Assembly (NCBI GenBank): GCA_039111635.1
Contig: JBCAQO010000008.1
Span: 1,488,001-1,552,000, forward strand
Reading direction: 5' to 3'
DNA: 64,000 nt
Origin: Heterobasidion occidentale
Lineage: Eukaryota; Basidiomycota; Agaricomycetes; Russulales; Bondarzewiaceae
The position numbers and the translations under genes are program-made. Positions 46,814-57,678 of this stretch are shown piece after piece. The notes below the pieces were generated by a model, which did no database searches, was not told the DNA's origin, and was given only the letters and a program-made list of their open reading frames with translations. Within the stretch, counting starts at the first letter, position 1, and every line of letters begins with the position of its first letter.

Positions 46814-47412
46814 TGTTATGACTTGACCTATCGGGGCCCTTCGGGACCGCTCTATCCGATGGCTCAAGCATCACATGCTAGGCGGCTCCACTACAGAGCA
46901 TACATCAAGGTATTTGGCATGTCCTTAGGAGCTAACTGGACCGATGGTTCTTCAAGACATCGGTAGAGGATATATTGGAGGGACACAGGTTTGTGTATTG
47001 ATAAAGATAGGCATTCACATGCCATGGGCTTAGGGCTTGTGGGTAAGCACCTCGTTGCACCCGGATGGATTGGTGTGACTGGAGAAGTACAAGAGTAGGC
47101 ACTGGCTGAGAGAGACGGCGACCACAGCTCTCCTGGGATGGATACCCGGAGAAGCATACGGACTCTTACCCTATACCCTATACAGTATATAAGGCCCCCA
47201 GAATAGGCTGAGGATCTTCAGTCTATTCTCTTCGTTCTTTCTGTATCTTTGCATACAGAACCTTGTTCATTTGTGTCCTCCTACATGAACACCATTACTC
47301 CCTCCTGTGTCAATTAACTAATACAGTTAAGATTTTATCCACCACTTAGTTTATTGTGCAACCTAGGGAAGAACCTGTTACTCTTGGGTTACTGAACAAG
47401 CAGTTTGTAACA
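46814..47412 (+). repeat. 5' LTR-B of Gypsy-1
   Basis: 599 bp, TGTTATGACTTG to TTTGTAACA. It is identical to the 3' LTR over about the first 458 bp; all 11 differences that I count lie after 47,272. Confidence 0.97.
47186..47229 (+). promoter_or_regulatory. Gypsy-1 LTR promoter: TATA box and predicted transcript start
   Basis: TATATAAGG begins at 47,186. AGTCTATTCT (47,220-47,229) begins 34 bp further on, a normal TATA-to-start distance. That decamer is the exact complement of the primer site. Confidence 0.6.
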
Positions 47413-47414
47413 CT

Positions 47415-47424
47415 AGAATAGACT
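47415..47424 (+). promoter_or_regulatory. Gypsy-1 primer-binding site, self-priming type
   Basis: AGAATAGACT starts two bases after the LTR and pairs over all 10 bases with the predicted transcript 5' end. In Tf1 of fission yeast the transcript 5' end primes its own reverse transcription in this way. No tRNA 3' complement (TGG...) is seen here. Confidence 0.6.
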
Positions 47425-47521
47425 TGCTTTTACCCTTACCTTGCACCACACTCTGCTTGCTGCCACACACTCTCTCATAATCCTCGACGGCGGAGCCATA
47501 GACCTCCACCAAAGAGCGTTA

Positions 47522-49039
47522 CTTCACACCCCCTGGAGCAAGACCTAGGCCTAGGATATCCACCAGGCACTAGACGAACTTCGACAGAACAATCGTCCTA
47601 TCCATCAAAAGGGAAACCGCTGGTATTACTCCAACACCAATCGGCCAGCTCCCCCAAACTTTGATAACTGCTCGTACCGAGAAGGACAATATTTCTTCAC
47701 AAGAGAAGACAAAACAGAAGCTGAGTAGGCTTGGGACGAAATAGCAGAAGACTGGGTAGAGCCACCCCAGTACAGAAACCCCAAACCGGAAATCCTGAAT
47801 ACATCAGAAGAAGAAGAAGAAGGAACATCCGAGTCCGAGTCCTTGGATATTCAAGCATTGATCAATACCCAAAATATTGAAGACAATACCATTATGTTGA
47901 CAAATCCTACAGCTCCCCCTACAACTGCATCGTCCAGAAGGGGCAAGCTTAAACTCCCCAATAATTTCGAAGGAGATAGAACATAATCACAGAAATTCAT
48001 CATGAATTGCCTCCTCCTTTTTACAGCAGAATTGGACTGGTACAAGATGGATGAGGACAAAGTCTCCCTTGCCCTCTCATGTATGAGATATGGAACGGCT
48101 AGTGTATGGGCAGAAAGCTTCCTGAAGAAGACAGTTGGGGCAACCCCACCCAAAACCCTTGGGACTTGGGCCAACTTCCTTGACAAGTTCAAACTTCAAT
48201 TCAAGGAAACAAACCTTACGGACAAGGCCCAAAGCGCTCTTATGTCTTTCTCCCAAGGGAAGATAACGGTAGATGAATACTCCAATCAATTCGTCCTTAT
48301 AGCCACCGACACTGACATCACCAACAAGGAACAAGTTCCTTATTTCCAGAGAGGACTAGACCCGAAGGTCATGGACAAGATCTATGACAAAGAAACACCG
48401 CCAAAAGACACGATCCAAGACTGGATCAACACTGCCTGTGAAACAGACGGACGCTTGAGAGCCCAAAGTGCTCAAAAGGCGATCCTCGCCAACTCCACCT
48501 CATTCCGTAGTGACTTCCTCAATCACTTTCACCTCCAACCCGCCTTCCGCTATAATTCTACCAACGCTCCTCAAAGAATGAACAACCAGGTAGTCAACAT
48601 GGACATTGATGCCTCTTGGAAGAGAGACGCCGCTTGCCAGAAGCGCACCCATGATGGCAAGCCCCCTACCTATTGTTTTAATTGTGGAAAAGAAGGGCAT
48701 TGGGCAAATAACTGCCATACTCCTCGTAGAGGCATTCCCCCTTCTCGAGGAAATCAGAGCAAGCCAATGGGCTGAGGAGGTAGAAGAACTCGCGCTGCAG
48801 ACATGGAGGATGAAGATGATCAAGAATCCCTGTTGGGGGACGATGCAGGACTTCATCAAGGACTGGAGGAGGGGAGTTCTCATGACCACTACCGCCAGGT
48901 ATCACAACCTGGTAATCTGGTGGGGCATGAGGACCCTCCTGCAAGGAGCCGAGGATTAGGCCAGAGCAATGGAGAGCACTACGTACTGCCTAACGGACAA
49001 CAAGGCAACGGACCCGTCCATGATACTGCTGGCGTCTGA
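47522..49039 (+). pseudogene. Gypsy-1 gag
   Basis: A single frame with stops. It has an N-terminal region (LRQNNRPIHQKGNRWYY), an acidic stretch (EEEEEGTSESES, about 47,805), then the capsid part: LKLPNNFEGDRT, AELDWYKMDEDKVSLALSCM, FLDKFKLQFKETNLT (about 48,176-48,220), and the CCHC knuckle CFNCGKEGHWANNC (about 48,675-48,716). Stops at 47,546, 47,552, 47,728, 47,984 and 48,773; the first two fit Trp codons changed from TGG to TAG. The frame continues after 48,773 into an acidic tail. The true start is not certain. Confidence 0.85.
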
Positions 49040-49739
49040 GCGCTCTTCAGAGAAGTAGGGGAGGCCAAGGCCAAACAAATGTTGGTGGATCTAGCAGAGG
49101 ATTTTTCCTGACCTTTCCTTCACCAGCCGAAGAGAGGGGGTTGAGGAAACCCGAGTACACTTCCCCGTCATGTATTTGAATCAGAGCAATGAACAGCCAC
49201 ATCATTACCCCCATCCAACTTGACGTGCAATTAACAACTCGAGGAAGAAGTGCTGGAGTCAGAGCAGCCATCGACTCAGCCTGCAAAGGGATCTTGGTGA
49301 ATGAGAAATGGGTACAAAGACACAATATTCCAACTTACCCCTTGAACCGCTCCATCCGTGTTCGCAACATCAATGACACCATCAACAAGGCCTAGACACA
49401 AATCTCACCGTCAAAGATAGATGAGGAAGAACTCATACTAAACATGTCTAGATGTTTATCACCAATCTAGGGAAAAACGACATGCTCCTAGGAACAGATT
49501 GGCTGAAATACCACGACCCCTCCATCGGGTGGAGGCGCTGTGAAGTACACTTTGATTGATGCCCCCAAGACTGCCAACAACCGTACAGGTTTACTAAGGC
49601 AAGGGAAGAGCCTACCAAGAAGGCATGGCTAGCAAAACTACACGGTGACAAGATTCCTCAGCGGACGAAACCGCATCTTGTCTCAGAACCAGTAGGACCT
49701 TCGTAGACCTGGACTAAAGAACAATGGTGACAAGTCCCC
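49040..49739 (+). pseudogene. Gypsy-1 protease region
   Basis: The frame at 49,189 reads LDVQLTTRGRSAGVRAAIDSACKGI and RHNIPTYPLNRSIRV, the retropepsin region of fungal gypsy elements. The catalytic triplet, normally DSG or DTG, reads DSA, so protease function is doubtful. After a frameshift, NLGKNDMLLGTDWL (about 49,460-49,505) marks the end of the domain. Further stops follow before RT. Confidence 0.8.
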
Positions 49740-52700
49740 GTGAAGGAATGGAAATCTCAGTTCCTCTCCCTGTTAGAGCACAAGTCCCGACAAGCTAAGG
49801 CTCGGGAATGGCTCAAGGAGCAAGTGGCTGAAAGGAAGAAACACCAGCAAGCTCAGCAAGAGGTAGCCCAGAGCGAAGCTTCAGAAGAAGTCGCCAAAGA
49901 GGCGCAGAGACCATTTGACTCCTCCACAATGGACAGTGGAGAAGAACCCATCATCAGAAAGGTAGCTCCTGAACCCTCGGGGTTCGCTAGTTTTGACAAA
50001 GACCTGGAAGAGGAAATCAACACGACCAACTTGAAGAGTTGCATACCGTCGGAATACCATTCCTACCTCGACATTTTCAGTGAAAGACAATTGCAAAGGC
50101 TCCCCAAGCACATCATATGGGACCATGTGATAAATCTCAAGCCGTCTTTTAAACCCCAGGCTCCAAGGATATTCACCTTGAGCCCGGAGAAACATGATGA
50201 GCTAGGAAAGTTTGTCAAAGAGCATCTTTCTAGAGGAACAATACGTCGATTGACAGCACATAGCACGGCCTTCTTCTTCTTCATAAACAAGAAGGATGGA
50301 AAGCTCCGCCCGGTACAGGATTATTGCCACCTCAATGAACACACCGTTCAAAATGTCTGCCCCTTACCGTCAATCCAAGAACTATTGGATATCATTCGAG
50401 GGGTGACTGTATTCTTGAAGCTGGATGTTCGGTGGGGATATAACAATGTGCGCATCAAGAAAGGGGATGAATCCAAGGTGGCTTTCATAACACCCTTAGG
50501 GCTCTTTGAACCTACAGTAATGTTCTTTGGGCTCACTAACTCCCCAGCAACCTTCCAGGCTATGATGAACATGATCTTCCAAGATCTCATCCTCGCCTGG
50601 AAAATCACGGTATACATGGACAACATCCTCATTTTCACAAAAACCACAGCAGAACACATTGTGGTTGTCCGACAAGTCCTCCAAATTCTACGCGACAATG
50701 ATCTTTACCTCAAACCCGAGAAATACGAGTTCCACAAGGACAAGCTAAACTACTTGGGGTACACAATTTCAAAGGACCACATCACTATGGAGGACTTGAA
50801 GATTGAAGCCATCCAGAAATGGCCCGTTCCCCGCACCGTCCGTGACATTTGCTCTTTCTTAGGCCTAGGGAACTTTTATCGATGATTTATTGACAAGTTT
50901 TCCTTAATTGCTTGTCCCCTGCATGACCTCACCACTGATTGAAGAAAGCTTTCATTAGTCAACCTGTCCTACTATACCCTGATCTGATGTGTTCCTACCG
51001 GCTCGTCACCGACGCCTCCCTCTCTGCATATGGTGCAGTCCTCTTACAGGAAGGACCTGATAATGACTGGCACCCAGTTGCCTACCTCTCGGGATCGTTT
51101 TCACCGCCTGAAAGGAATTATGATGTGCATGATTGCAAACTCCTTGCAATTATCAAGGCACTGGAACACTGGAAGCACTACCTTGAAGGCACTCGCCACC
51201 CCTTTGAGGTCTGGACGGACCACAAGAACCTGGTTTACTTTCAAACAGCACGCGACCTATCCAGGCGACAAGCGCGCTGGACTCTGTTTTTGTCCCAGTT
51301 TGACTTCCAGCTCAGTTACACAGCAGGAACAACCAACCATGCCGATGCTCTGTCCAGGCATCCAGACCTTAGTGAGGGGGTGGAATCTGATAACAAGGCA
51401 CAGACTCTGCTCCCGTCCAAACTTTTCACCGAGTCCAGTGAAACCTTGGTAGAGTCAAGCAAAGGCATACATGTCAAAGCAATGGAACTGGTATCCTCAG
51501 ACATCCTCTCCCTCATTTGACACTCGCGTTCAGAACACAATTTGCTAGTCGATGTTGCCCTCAAGAAATTACTGGAAAAAGGACCAAAAGCAATGAAGGG
51601 TGACCTAAGAAAGTGGACACATGAAGATGGCATCACAAGACACAATGGCTACATATGTGTCCTGGGGGATGACCTCCTCCGGCGAATGATTGTCAGGACG
51701 CACCACGACACCATGGCTACAGGACACCCAGGTCGAGCAAAGACCTTGGAATTGGTACAACGCCATTCTTGGTGGTTGAGCATGACCAAATTTGTCCATC
51801 AATATGTGGATGGATGCGCAGTTTGCCAGTCCACCAAGAACCTACCCCACAGGACCCATCCACTGATTCAACCATTGGAAACCACAAACGCCCCTTGGCG
51901 TTTCATCTCCACCGACTTCGTAACAGACCTCCCGGAAAGCAGAGGATACGACTTGATAAATGTGGTGGTTGACCAGGGCCTGTCTAAAGGGATAGTCATA
52001 ACTCCATTTAAGAAGACAATCATGGCCGAAGAAACTACAATGCTCTTCCAGGACAACATCTTCAAGCGATATAGTTTGCCAACCAAGGTGGTATTCAATA
52101 GAGGCCCCCAATTTGTGGCGAAGTTCACGTGAGAACTATGGAAAGGATTGGGAATCACTCCTGCCCTCAGCACGGCTTATCATCCCCAGATGGACGGAGA
52201 AACAGAATGGGTTAACCAGGAAATCGAACAGTTCCTGCGGGTGTTTTGCAACTACCACCAAGATAACTGGGTAGACTTGATTCCCTTTGGAGAATTCTCC
52301 CATAATACCCGAAAACACTTTGCCACAGGGAAGTCGCCATTTGAAGTCCTTTATGTGTTCAATCTGCCATATTCAGTCGACTCAGCACTGGAGACCAAGG
52401 TGCCTGCAGTGACCGAACATCTACAGCTAATCAAGGAAGTCCAAGAAGATGCGGCTGCCAGTCTACAAATAGCAGTGCAGCATGCCAAAGACCGGGACCT
52501 GCACAGGAAGCTTCTGCAGTGGGAAGTAGGAACCCAAGTTTGGTTAGAAGGAACCCACATTTGGACGACTCATCCAAAATTCAAGCTGGCACCGAGGTGT
52601 TATGATCCTTTTCAAGTGACCGAAAGAATTGGCCCTTTGGCTTATTGGCTGAAAATACCTAAAACATGGAAGATACACCCGGTATTTCATGCCTCCGTGC

Positions 52701-52975
52701 TCACCAAATATCATGAGACCAAGGCCCATGGGAGGAACTTCCCTAGACCTGCCCCAGAAATCCTGAATGAGGAAGAGCACTATGAAGTGGAGGCCATTCT
52801 GGATTCAAGACGCCAGGGACAAGGGACCAAGTACCTTGTCAAGTGGGTCGGATACTCCGAAGCCAATAACACCTGGGAACCCCTTGCCCTCCTCAAAGAT
52901 ACGGCCGATGAGGCGCTTCATGAGTTTCACGAAAGCTATCCAGACAAGCCCCAACCTGCGGCGATTAGGCTTTAG
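49740..52975 (+). pseudogene. Gypsy-1 pol: RT, RNase H, integrase, chromodomain
   Basis: RT: 49,740-50,885, with FFINKKDGKLRPV, LDVRWGYNNVRI, FGLTNSPATFQ and YMDN in place of YMDD (about 50,617-50,628). A stop at 50,884 (Arg CGA in the fragment at 519-2191) and a deletion of about 58 bp near 50,930 break the RT-RNase H joint. RNase H: from 50,939, with TDASLSAYGAV and TDHKNLVYF. Integrase: zinc site GHPGRAKT and CAVCQSTKN (about 51,720-51,840); core STDFVTDLP, then FNRGPQF where SDRGPQF is expected (52,097-52,099, Asp to Asn), and TEWVNQEIEQFL. Tail: HPVFHASVLTKY; chromodomain HYEVEAILDSRRQG, KYLVKWVGY (about 52,780-52,900). Confidence 0.95.
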
Positions 52976-52980
52976 AAAGG

Positions 52981-52988
52981 TATATAAG
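52981..52988 (+). promoter_or_regulatory. Internal TATA box before Gypsy-1 ORF3
   Basis: TATATAAG starts six bases after the pol stop and 55 bp before the ORF3 ATG. A pyrimidine-rich stretch (about 52,998-53,010) follows. Confidence 0.6.
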
Positions 52989-53035
52989 AGGAGATGTCTC
53001 TCCCCCTTTTGAAGCGAGGATCCTCCCGCTAGTAT

Positions 53036-54406
53036 ATGTCCGATCACTCCTCCCTTGATTACTCCCCTGGACGCGCCATGCTCATTGATGAAGGAACTAC
53101 CTCTTCGCCGTCAAGAAACCCCTCGCCAGACATCATCTTGGCCGTCGCCAACCCCAACACTGGACGCCCTAGCCAAAGCAGCCGTCCAACGACTCCAGAG
53201 GGAGTTTCCATACCAGTCTCCGCCCGTCTCACCATGCTCGCCACCAAAGATTGAACAGAATTATGAGCCCCACCTTGGGTTGAGGGAGCTCATGACGAGC
53301 ACAATGAGGGATGCCAAGAAGAAGGAAGACCTGCTCTGTCAACGCCTCCACGACCGACGACAGCATTGGCTCAAGGAGACACAAGACAGGAAACAAGAAG
53401 CGGAGGAAGACCAAGAAACCCTGCAGACCTGGCATCGTCTGCAGTTGCTGAAACAGGTGTACAAAAATCAGCAACGACTAGTGCACCGATTGCCAGGACC
53501 AGAGGACCCCTTGCTGGTGGTAGAGATCTGCACCCCCAAGAATTGGAAGGACTAGGAGATGTGCTGCTTCAGTGCACCACAATCTCGGTGGTATATCAGA
53601 TGGCCACAGCGTTAGCCTTGCAAAGGCTCGCTAACTTCCTTGCAGGGCAACCGGGAAGCGAGAACAGCGACGTACCCCGACGCCTCGCAAACACAAGCGA
53701 CCAGTTCATGCTTTTGGCCTATGCAGACAATCATCGAGCCGCCTCCTAGTATGCCAGAGGAAATAATGGGGCGTATGCCCTACTCATCCACCCCGACAAG
53801 TTTTCTTCCTTCATCAATCTGGAGCTCCTACCTGCCCTCATCTCCAGCACCAATGTCATACACTCTCCTCCTTTTCGGATTGACCCATTCCACGTCCAAC
53901 CATGGGACGACAAAGCTAGAAGAGCGATACCGACTACGAGTAGTTGAGATGCAGCCGCCCAGACAGAACCCTTCTGGACAACGGTACAACGGCAGGCACA
54001 AAGGGACAGAGAGGCCCTTCCTCCCACATCGACAGGGCAATCCACCGGGCAGGATGCCAGAGGCAGCAATGAGGAACATCCTCCAAGGTACAGGAGGAAT
54101 GAGAGGCGAGGAAGCCAGAGGACAAGGACAACTCCCCAACCCAGGCGAGACAGTCCTCGAAGAACTCAACCGCGAGATTCGCCGACTCCAGATCGTCCTC
54201 GAAATAATCAACCTGAAGGAACGCATGCTCGCACTAGTAGAAGAGCTCAAGTTTGCCAGCAACTGGCTCCAAGAACTGCTGCCTAGACTCGAGCAGAGCT
54301 AGACGCATGGGACAAGGTCGAGGATGGGAACTACGATGACGTCGACCCCTACTACAGGCCAGATGAAGGATACAGGGATTACGGGGACATTGACGGAGGA
54401 TATTAG
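53036..54406 (+). pseudogene. Gypsy-1 ORF3 (post-pol accessory protein)
   Basis: The ATG at 53,036 starts MSDHSSLDYSPG, a Ser/Pro/Thr-rich segment. Protein-like sequence then moves to another frame (about 53,240-53,520): a charged, probably coiled-coil region (LRELMTSTMRDAKKKEDL, LKETQDRKQEAEED). It returns to the first frame with ELEGLGDVLLQ, LALQRLANFLAG and ALLIHPDKFSSFINLELLP, and ends with an acidic Tyr-rich tail (NYDDVDPYYRPDEGYRDYG). At least two frameshifts and several stops. The MSD start, low-complexity N-terminus and helical centre resemble Gypsy-3 ORF3. No known domain; function unknown. Confidence 0.65.
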
Positions 54407-54506
54407 ACAAGGGAGTTGAGGAACCCCTTGTCTCGAATGGTGACAGAGAGGAAAGGACCCTGCGCACCACAGGTACCGGTTTCACGCACAGGACGCCGGA
54501 ATGAAC

Positions 54507-56245
54507 GTCCTGCATGACATTAAACTGTGAAAAGATAAGAAGGCAGGGGAAGTACCTGACCATTTGCGTTTCAGCCCTCCGGTCTCAGACAGGACGAGCA
54601 TTTAACACTCTCATTGTCAAGAGGTATTCTGACAAGCAAATCGGGTGTCCCGCTTGGATCCCCAGTTTTACAGGACCCTTTCCGTATTAGAAGGTCCTTG
54701 ATTTGACATAACCTTGGTACTGGTACGCCGGCTTTTCGATCTTGTGGCGAGACCGAAAAGCTACAAATGATGCAAGAATCCTGGTGAGAAGATCGTGTTG
54801 CATGTTCACCGTTGGGGAACGGTGGACCTTACCTCGCTGTCAAGGTCTGACAGGTGTTTGGACGTCCCACTTTGGATCTCCAGTTTTACAGGGTCTTTTC
54901 CACATTAGGGGGCCCTATCAAGATGCATGCACATAGTGGTCGCACTCCACTAAGTAGCCAAAACAGACAAATACATCCACAATGATGTAAAACTACGAAA
55001 GGCTTGGTCCGCAATGACTATAAACTAGTTACCATCCGGAACGACGTTAAAGCTACCAAGACCCTTGGAGCGTGGTTGTATTCTGGCAGATGGTGGAAGT
55101 GATGTCCCCACCGTTGCAGAACCCTGCCGACTAGGTCAAGGCGCTTCCATATTCCATACACCCTACAGTAAAAGAATATGGGGTCGACATGGTTCAATTC
55201 TGTGCGAGGGGTTTGGGGACATGGAGCGGGTTGTCAGCAATCCTACAGGACCACAACTACTCTATGGTGCGCCCGTTCTACCCTTGAAGTCCGAAGCAAG
55301 GATTCCGCTTCAAGGGCCAGTCAAGAGGCAACTGGGATCGTGCCTCGGTTTTGAACATCCTCCATGACGTTAAACTGGGTAGCCCTTTCCTTTACAGGGT
55401 CATGGGCAGTGCCCAAACATGAGAAATGTTCCGGCACTACTCCTTGGACGTCCGCAATGACTATAAACTACAAACGTCTGAGATGACGTTAAACTATTGT
55501 CCCTCTGTTCTAGGGATCATATTGGAGCTGGAATTACCGCTTCCAGACCCAATAGTCCGCAATGACGTTAAACTACTGTCCCTTCAAGTATAGGGATCGT
55601 CGATTGACATCATTGTTGATGCCATGATGTTGATCTAGTCCGCAATGATGATAAACTACTTGCTCCTTCAAGCGATAGGAGTCATAGTTATGGGACAAGT
55701 TCATTGTCCCACAACTAGTCCGAAATAACCTTAAACTACCCTCACCCCGGAGGATTAAATCTATTGAGGCTCAGGAGGTTCAAGCCAGGCAATAGCTGGA
55801 CGTCCATGATGACTATAAACTACGGCCGTCCTTCATGACGTTAAACTGAGCTGCCCTTTGTCTACAGGGCCATGTGAGTTGTGTCAAAATAGGCTTCTGC
55901 CTTACAAGTCTATTTTGGACACCTCTCTATAAGTTATCCGGTTTGATATAGTATAAACCGTCACCATCTTTCCTCAATGGGAACCCTGTCAAGAAGGAGG
56001 AACTGGTCTACGGCCCTATGCGCATCACCAATGAATGTTCCGGCGCGCAGAAATGCCTGCTGTCTTGTTTACAGGTACTCCTACGTTGGAGATGGATAGG
56101 TCTGCAATGACCTTTGTTTAAACTAGCAGGGCAGTCCACAACGACTTGTGTAGAAACTAGCCTCAGTCCACAAAGACTTAAGGATAAACTAACGGACGTC
56201 CGCAAAGACGCAAAACTATGGACGTCCGGCACGACGTTAAACTAC
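54507..56245 (+). repeat. Array of 17 degenerate motif copies with small hairpins
   Basis: Consensus TCCGCAATGACGTTAAACTA. Copies start at about 54507, 54975, 55007, 55034, 55357, 55450, 55476, 55555, 55638, 55718, 55802, 55828, 56100, 56134, 56166, 56198 and 56224. Those at 55357, 55476, 55555, 55638 and 55828 are followed within about 5 bp by stem-loops at 55,382-55,400, 55,500-55,516, 55,579-55,596, 55,663-55,681 and 55,853-55,870. Their stems (GCCCT/AGGGT, TCCCT/AGGGA, TCCCT/AGGGA, CTCCT/AGGAG, GCCCT/AGGGC) differ with pairing kept. Two larger pairs precede (GGACC/GGTCC at 54,673-54,697; GGGTC/GGCCC at 54,891-54,915). Stops occur in all frames, so the region is not coding. Spacing is irregular, unlike a satellite. 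Confidence 0.75.
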
Positions 56246-57079
56246 CAGGACATACCTTACGCTGACCCTGCAATAATCACCGTCAATATGGACACCAAGG
56301 TCTGTTCGAGAGACCACTGGGTTCAAAGTCTATTCTTCAAAATCCTTACCTCGTGTTCAATACGTGGAGCGCGGCTGCATGCTCGCTCCCATGTGACAAA
56401 CAAACTCTGGACGAACACTCAATCTCTAACCAGGACGGGCCACCATATGGGGCTGACAGAGTTAGGGATCTTCAAAAGGGTCTTGCCGGACTCAAAACAA
56501 GTCGAGAAAAAGTTATTCTCGATAGGTTGGTGGGCCTAAGCCTTGATAAAGCAATTAACCCACACATCTGGAGTCCCCCTCGATACCGGAGATCACAGAG
56601 ATGAAGATCTATCCTGGAAACACTGAAGCATGGCCTTCGGCATTCTGAAGAAGAACAACAAACACCCATCCACAGACGTGTTTCTATGCATCACATAATC
56701 ATTTGCACGTGACACCTTTCTGCATCGTTGCCAGAAGGAACTGGCTCATCAAACATACCAGGGAGTCCTGGTTCAAGCAGCTGCCCATTGACTCTGGGAG
56801 CGTCCTTGGCACAAAATGTACTGATGAAGGAAGAACATCGGGAGGAGACCCAATATTGTGGCGATATTGCTGATACCTGTATCAAACAGGTCAACGGAGA
56901 TGGAAAACTCCTAGGCATTGTAACCGATGTAAGTTGGTCTTTGCCCCAGAAAACAAAGTCATATCGGGAAGATGCATCCCAATCTTTGGACGACCAGAAA
57001 GCAATTGTACGTGGAATGACGATAAAGCTCGCTAGCGGCGAGTAGTCCCCTCAGGAGTTGGGACCTAGAAAGGAGGTAA
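56246..57079 (+). other. Gypsy-1 3' non-coding tail and polypurine tract
   Basis: No coding sense. From 56,728 it matches 3037-3387. The polypurine tract TAGAAAGGAGGTAA (57,066-57,079) directly precedes the 3' LTR. Confidence 0.75.
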
Positions 57080-57678
57080 TGTTATGACTTGACCTATCGG
57101 GGCCCTTCGGGACCGCTCTATCCGATGGCTCAAGCATCACATGCTAGGCGGCTCCACTACAGAGCATACATCAAGGTATTTGGCATGTCCTTAGGAGCTA
57201 ACTGGACCGATGGTTCTTCAAGACATCGGTAGAGGATATATTGGAGGGACACAGGTTTGTGTATTGATAAAGATAGGCATTCACATGCCATGGGCTTAGG
57301 GCTTGTGGGTAAGCACCTCGTTGCACCCGGATGGATTGGTGTGACTGGAGAAGTACAAGAGTAGGCACTGGCTGAGAGAGACGGCGACCACAGCTCTCCT
57401 GGGATGGATACCCGGAGAAGCATACGGACTCTTACCCTATACCCTATACAGTATATAAGGCCCCCAGAATAGGCTGAGGATCTTCAGTCTATTCTCTTCG
57501 TTCTTTCTGTATCTTTGCATACAGAACCTTGTTGATTTGTGTCTTCCTACACGAACACCATTACTCCCTCCTATATCAATTAACTAATACAGTCGAGATT
57601 TTATCCACCACTCAGTTCATTGTGCAACCTAGGGAAGAACCTGTTACTCTTGGGTTACTGAACGAGCAGTTCGTAACA
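57080..57678 (+). repeat. 3' LTR-B of Gypsy-1
   Basis: 599 bp, ends TGTTATGACTTG and TTCGTAACA, followed by the target copy TCCTT. Confidence 0.97.

Larger units (their letters stand above)
46814..57678 (+). mobile_element. Gypsy-1, complete structure, target duplication TCCTT
   Basis: Two 599-bp LTR-B copies and TCCTT at 46,809-46,813 and 57,679-57,683 define a 10,865-bp insertion in pol of Gypsy-2 copy 3. Order: LTR, self-priming site, gag, protease, RT, RNase H, integrase, chromodomain, TATA, ORF3, about 2.7 kb non-coding with the motif array, polypurine tract, LTR. It is structurally complete but inactive: several stops, RT YMDN, and integrase with the second catalytic Asp replaced by Asn. 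Confidence 0.97.

Noticed and set aside
54507..56245. CRISPR-like array or satellite
   Set aside because: The copies are degenerate, irregularly spaced (about 25 to 330 bp) and part of a eukaryotic retrotransposon; no cas genes and no uniform spacers.
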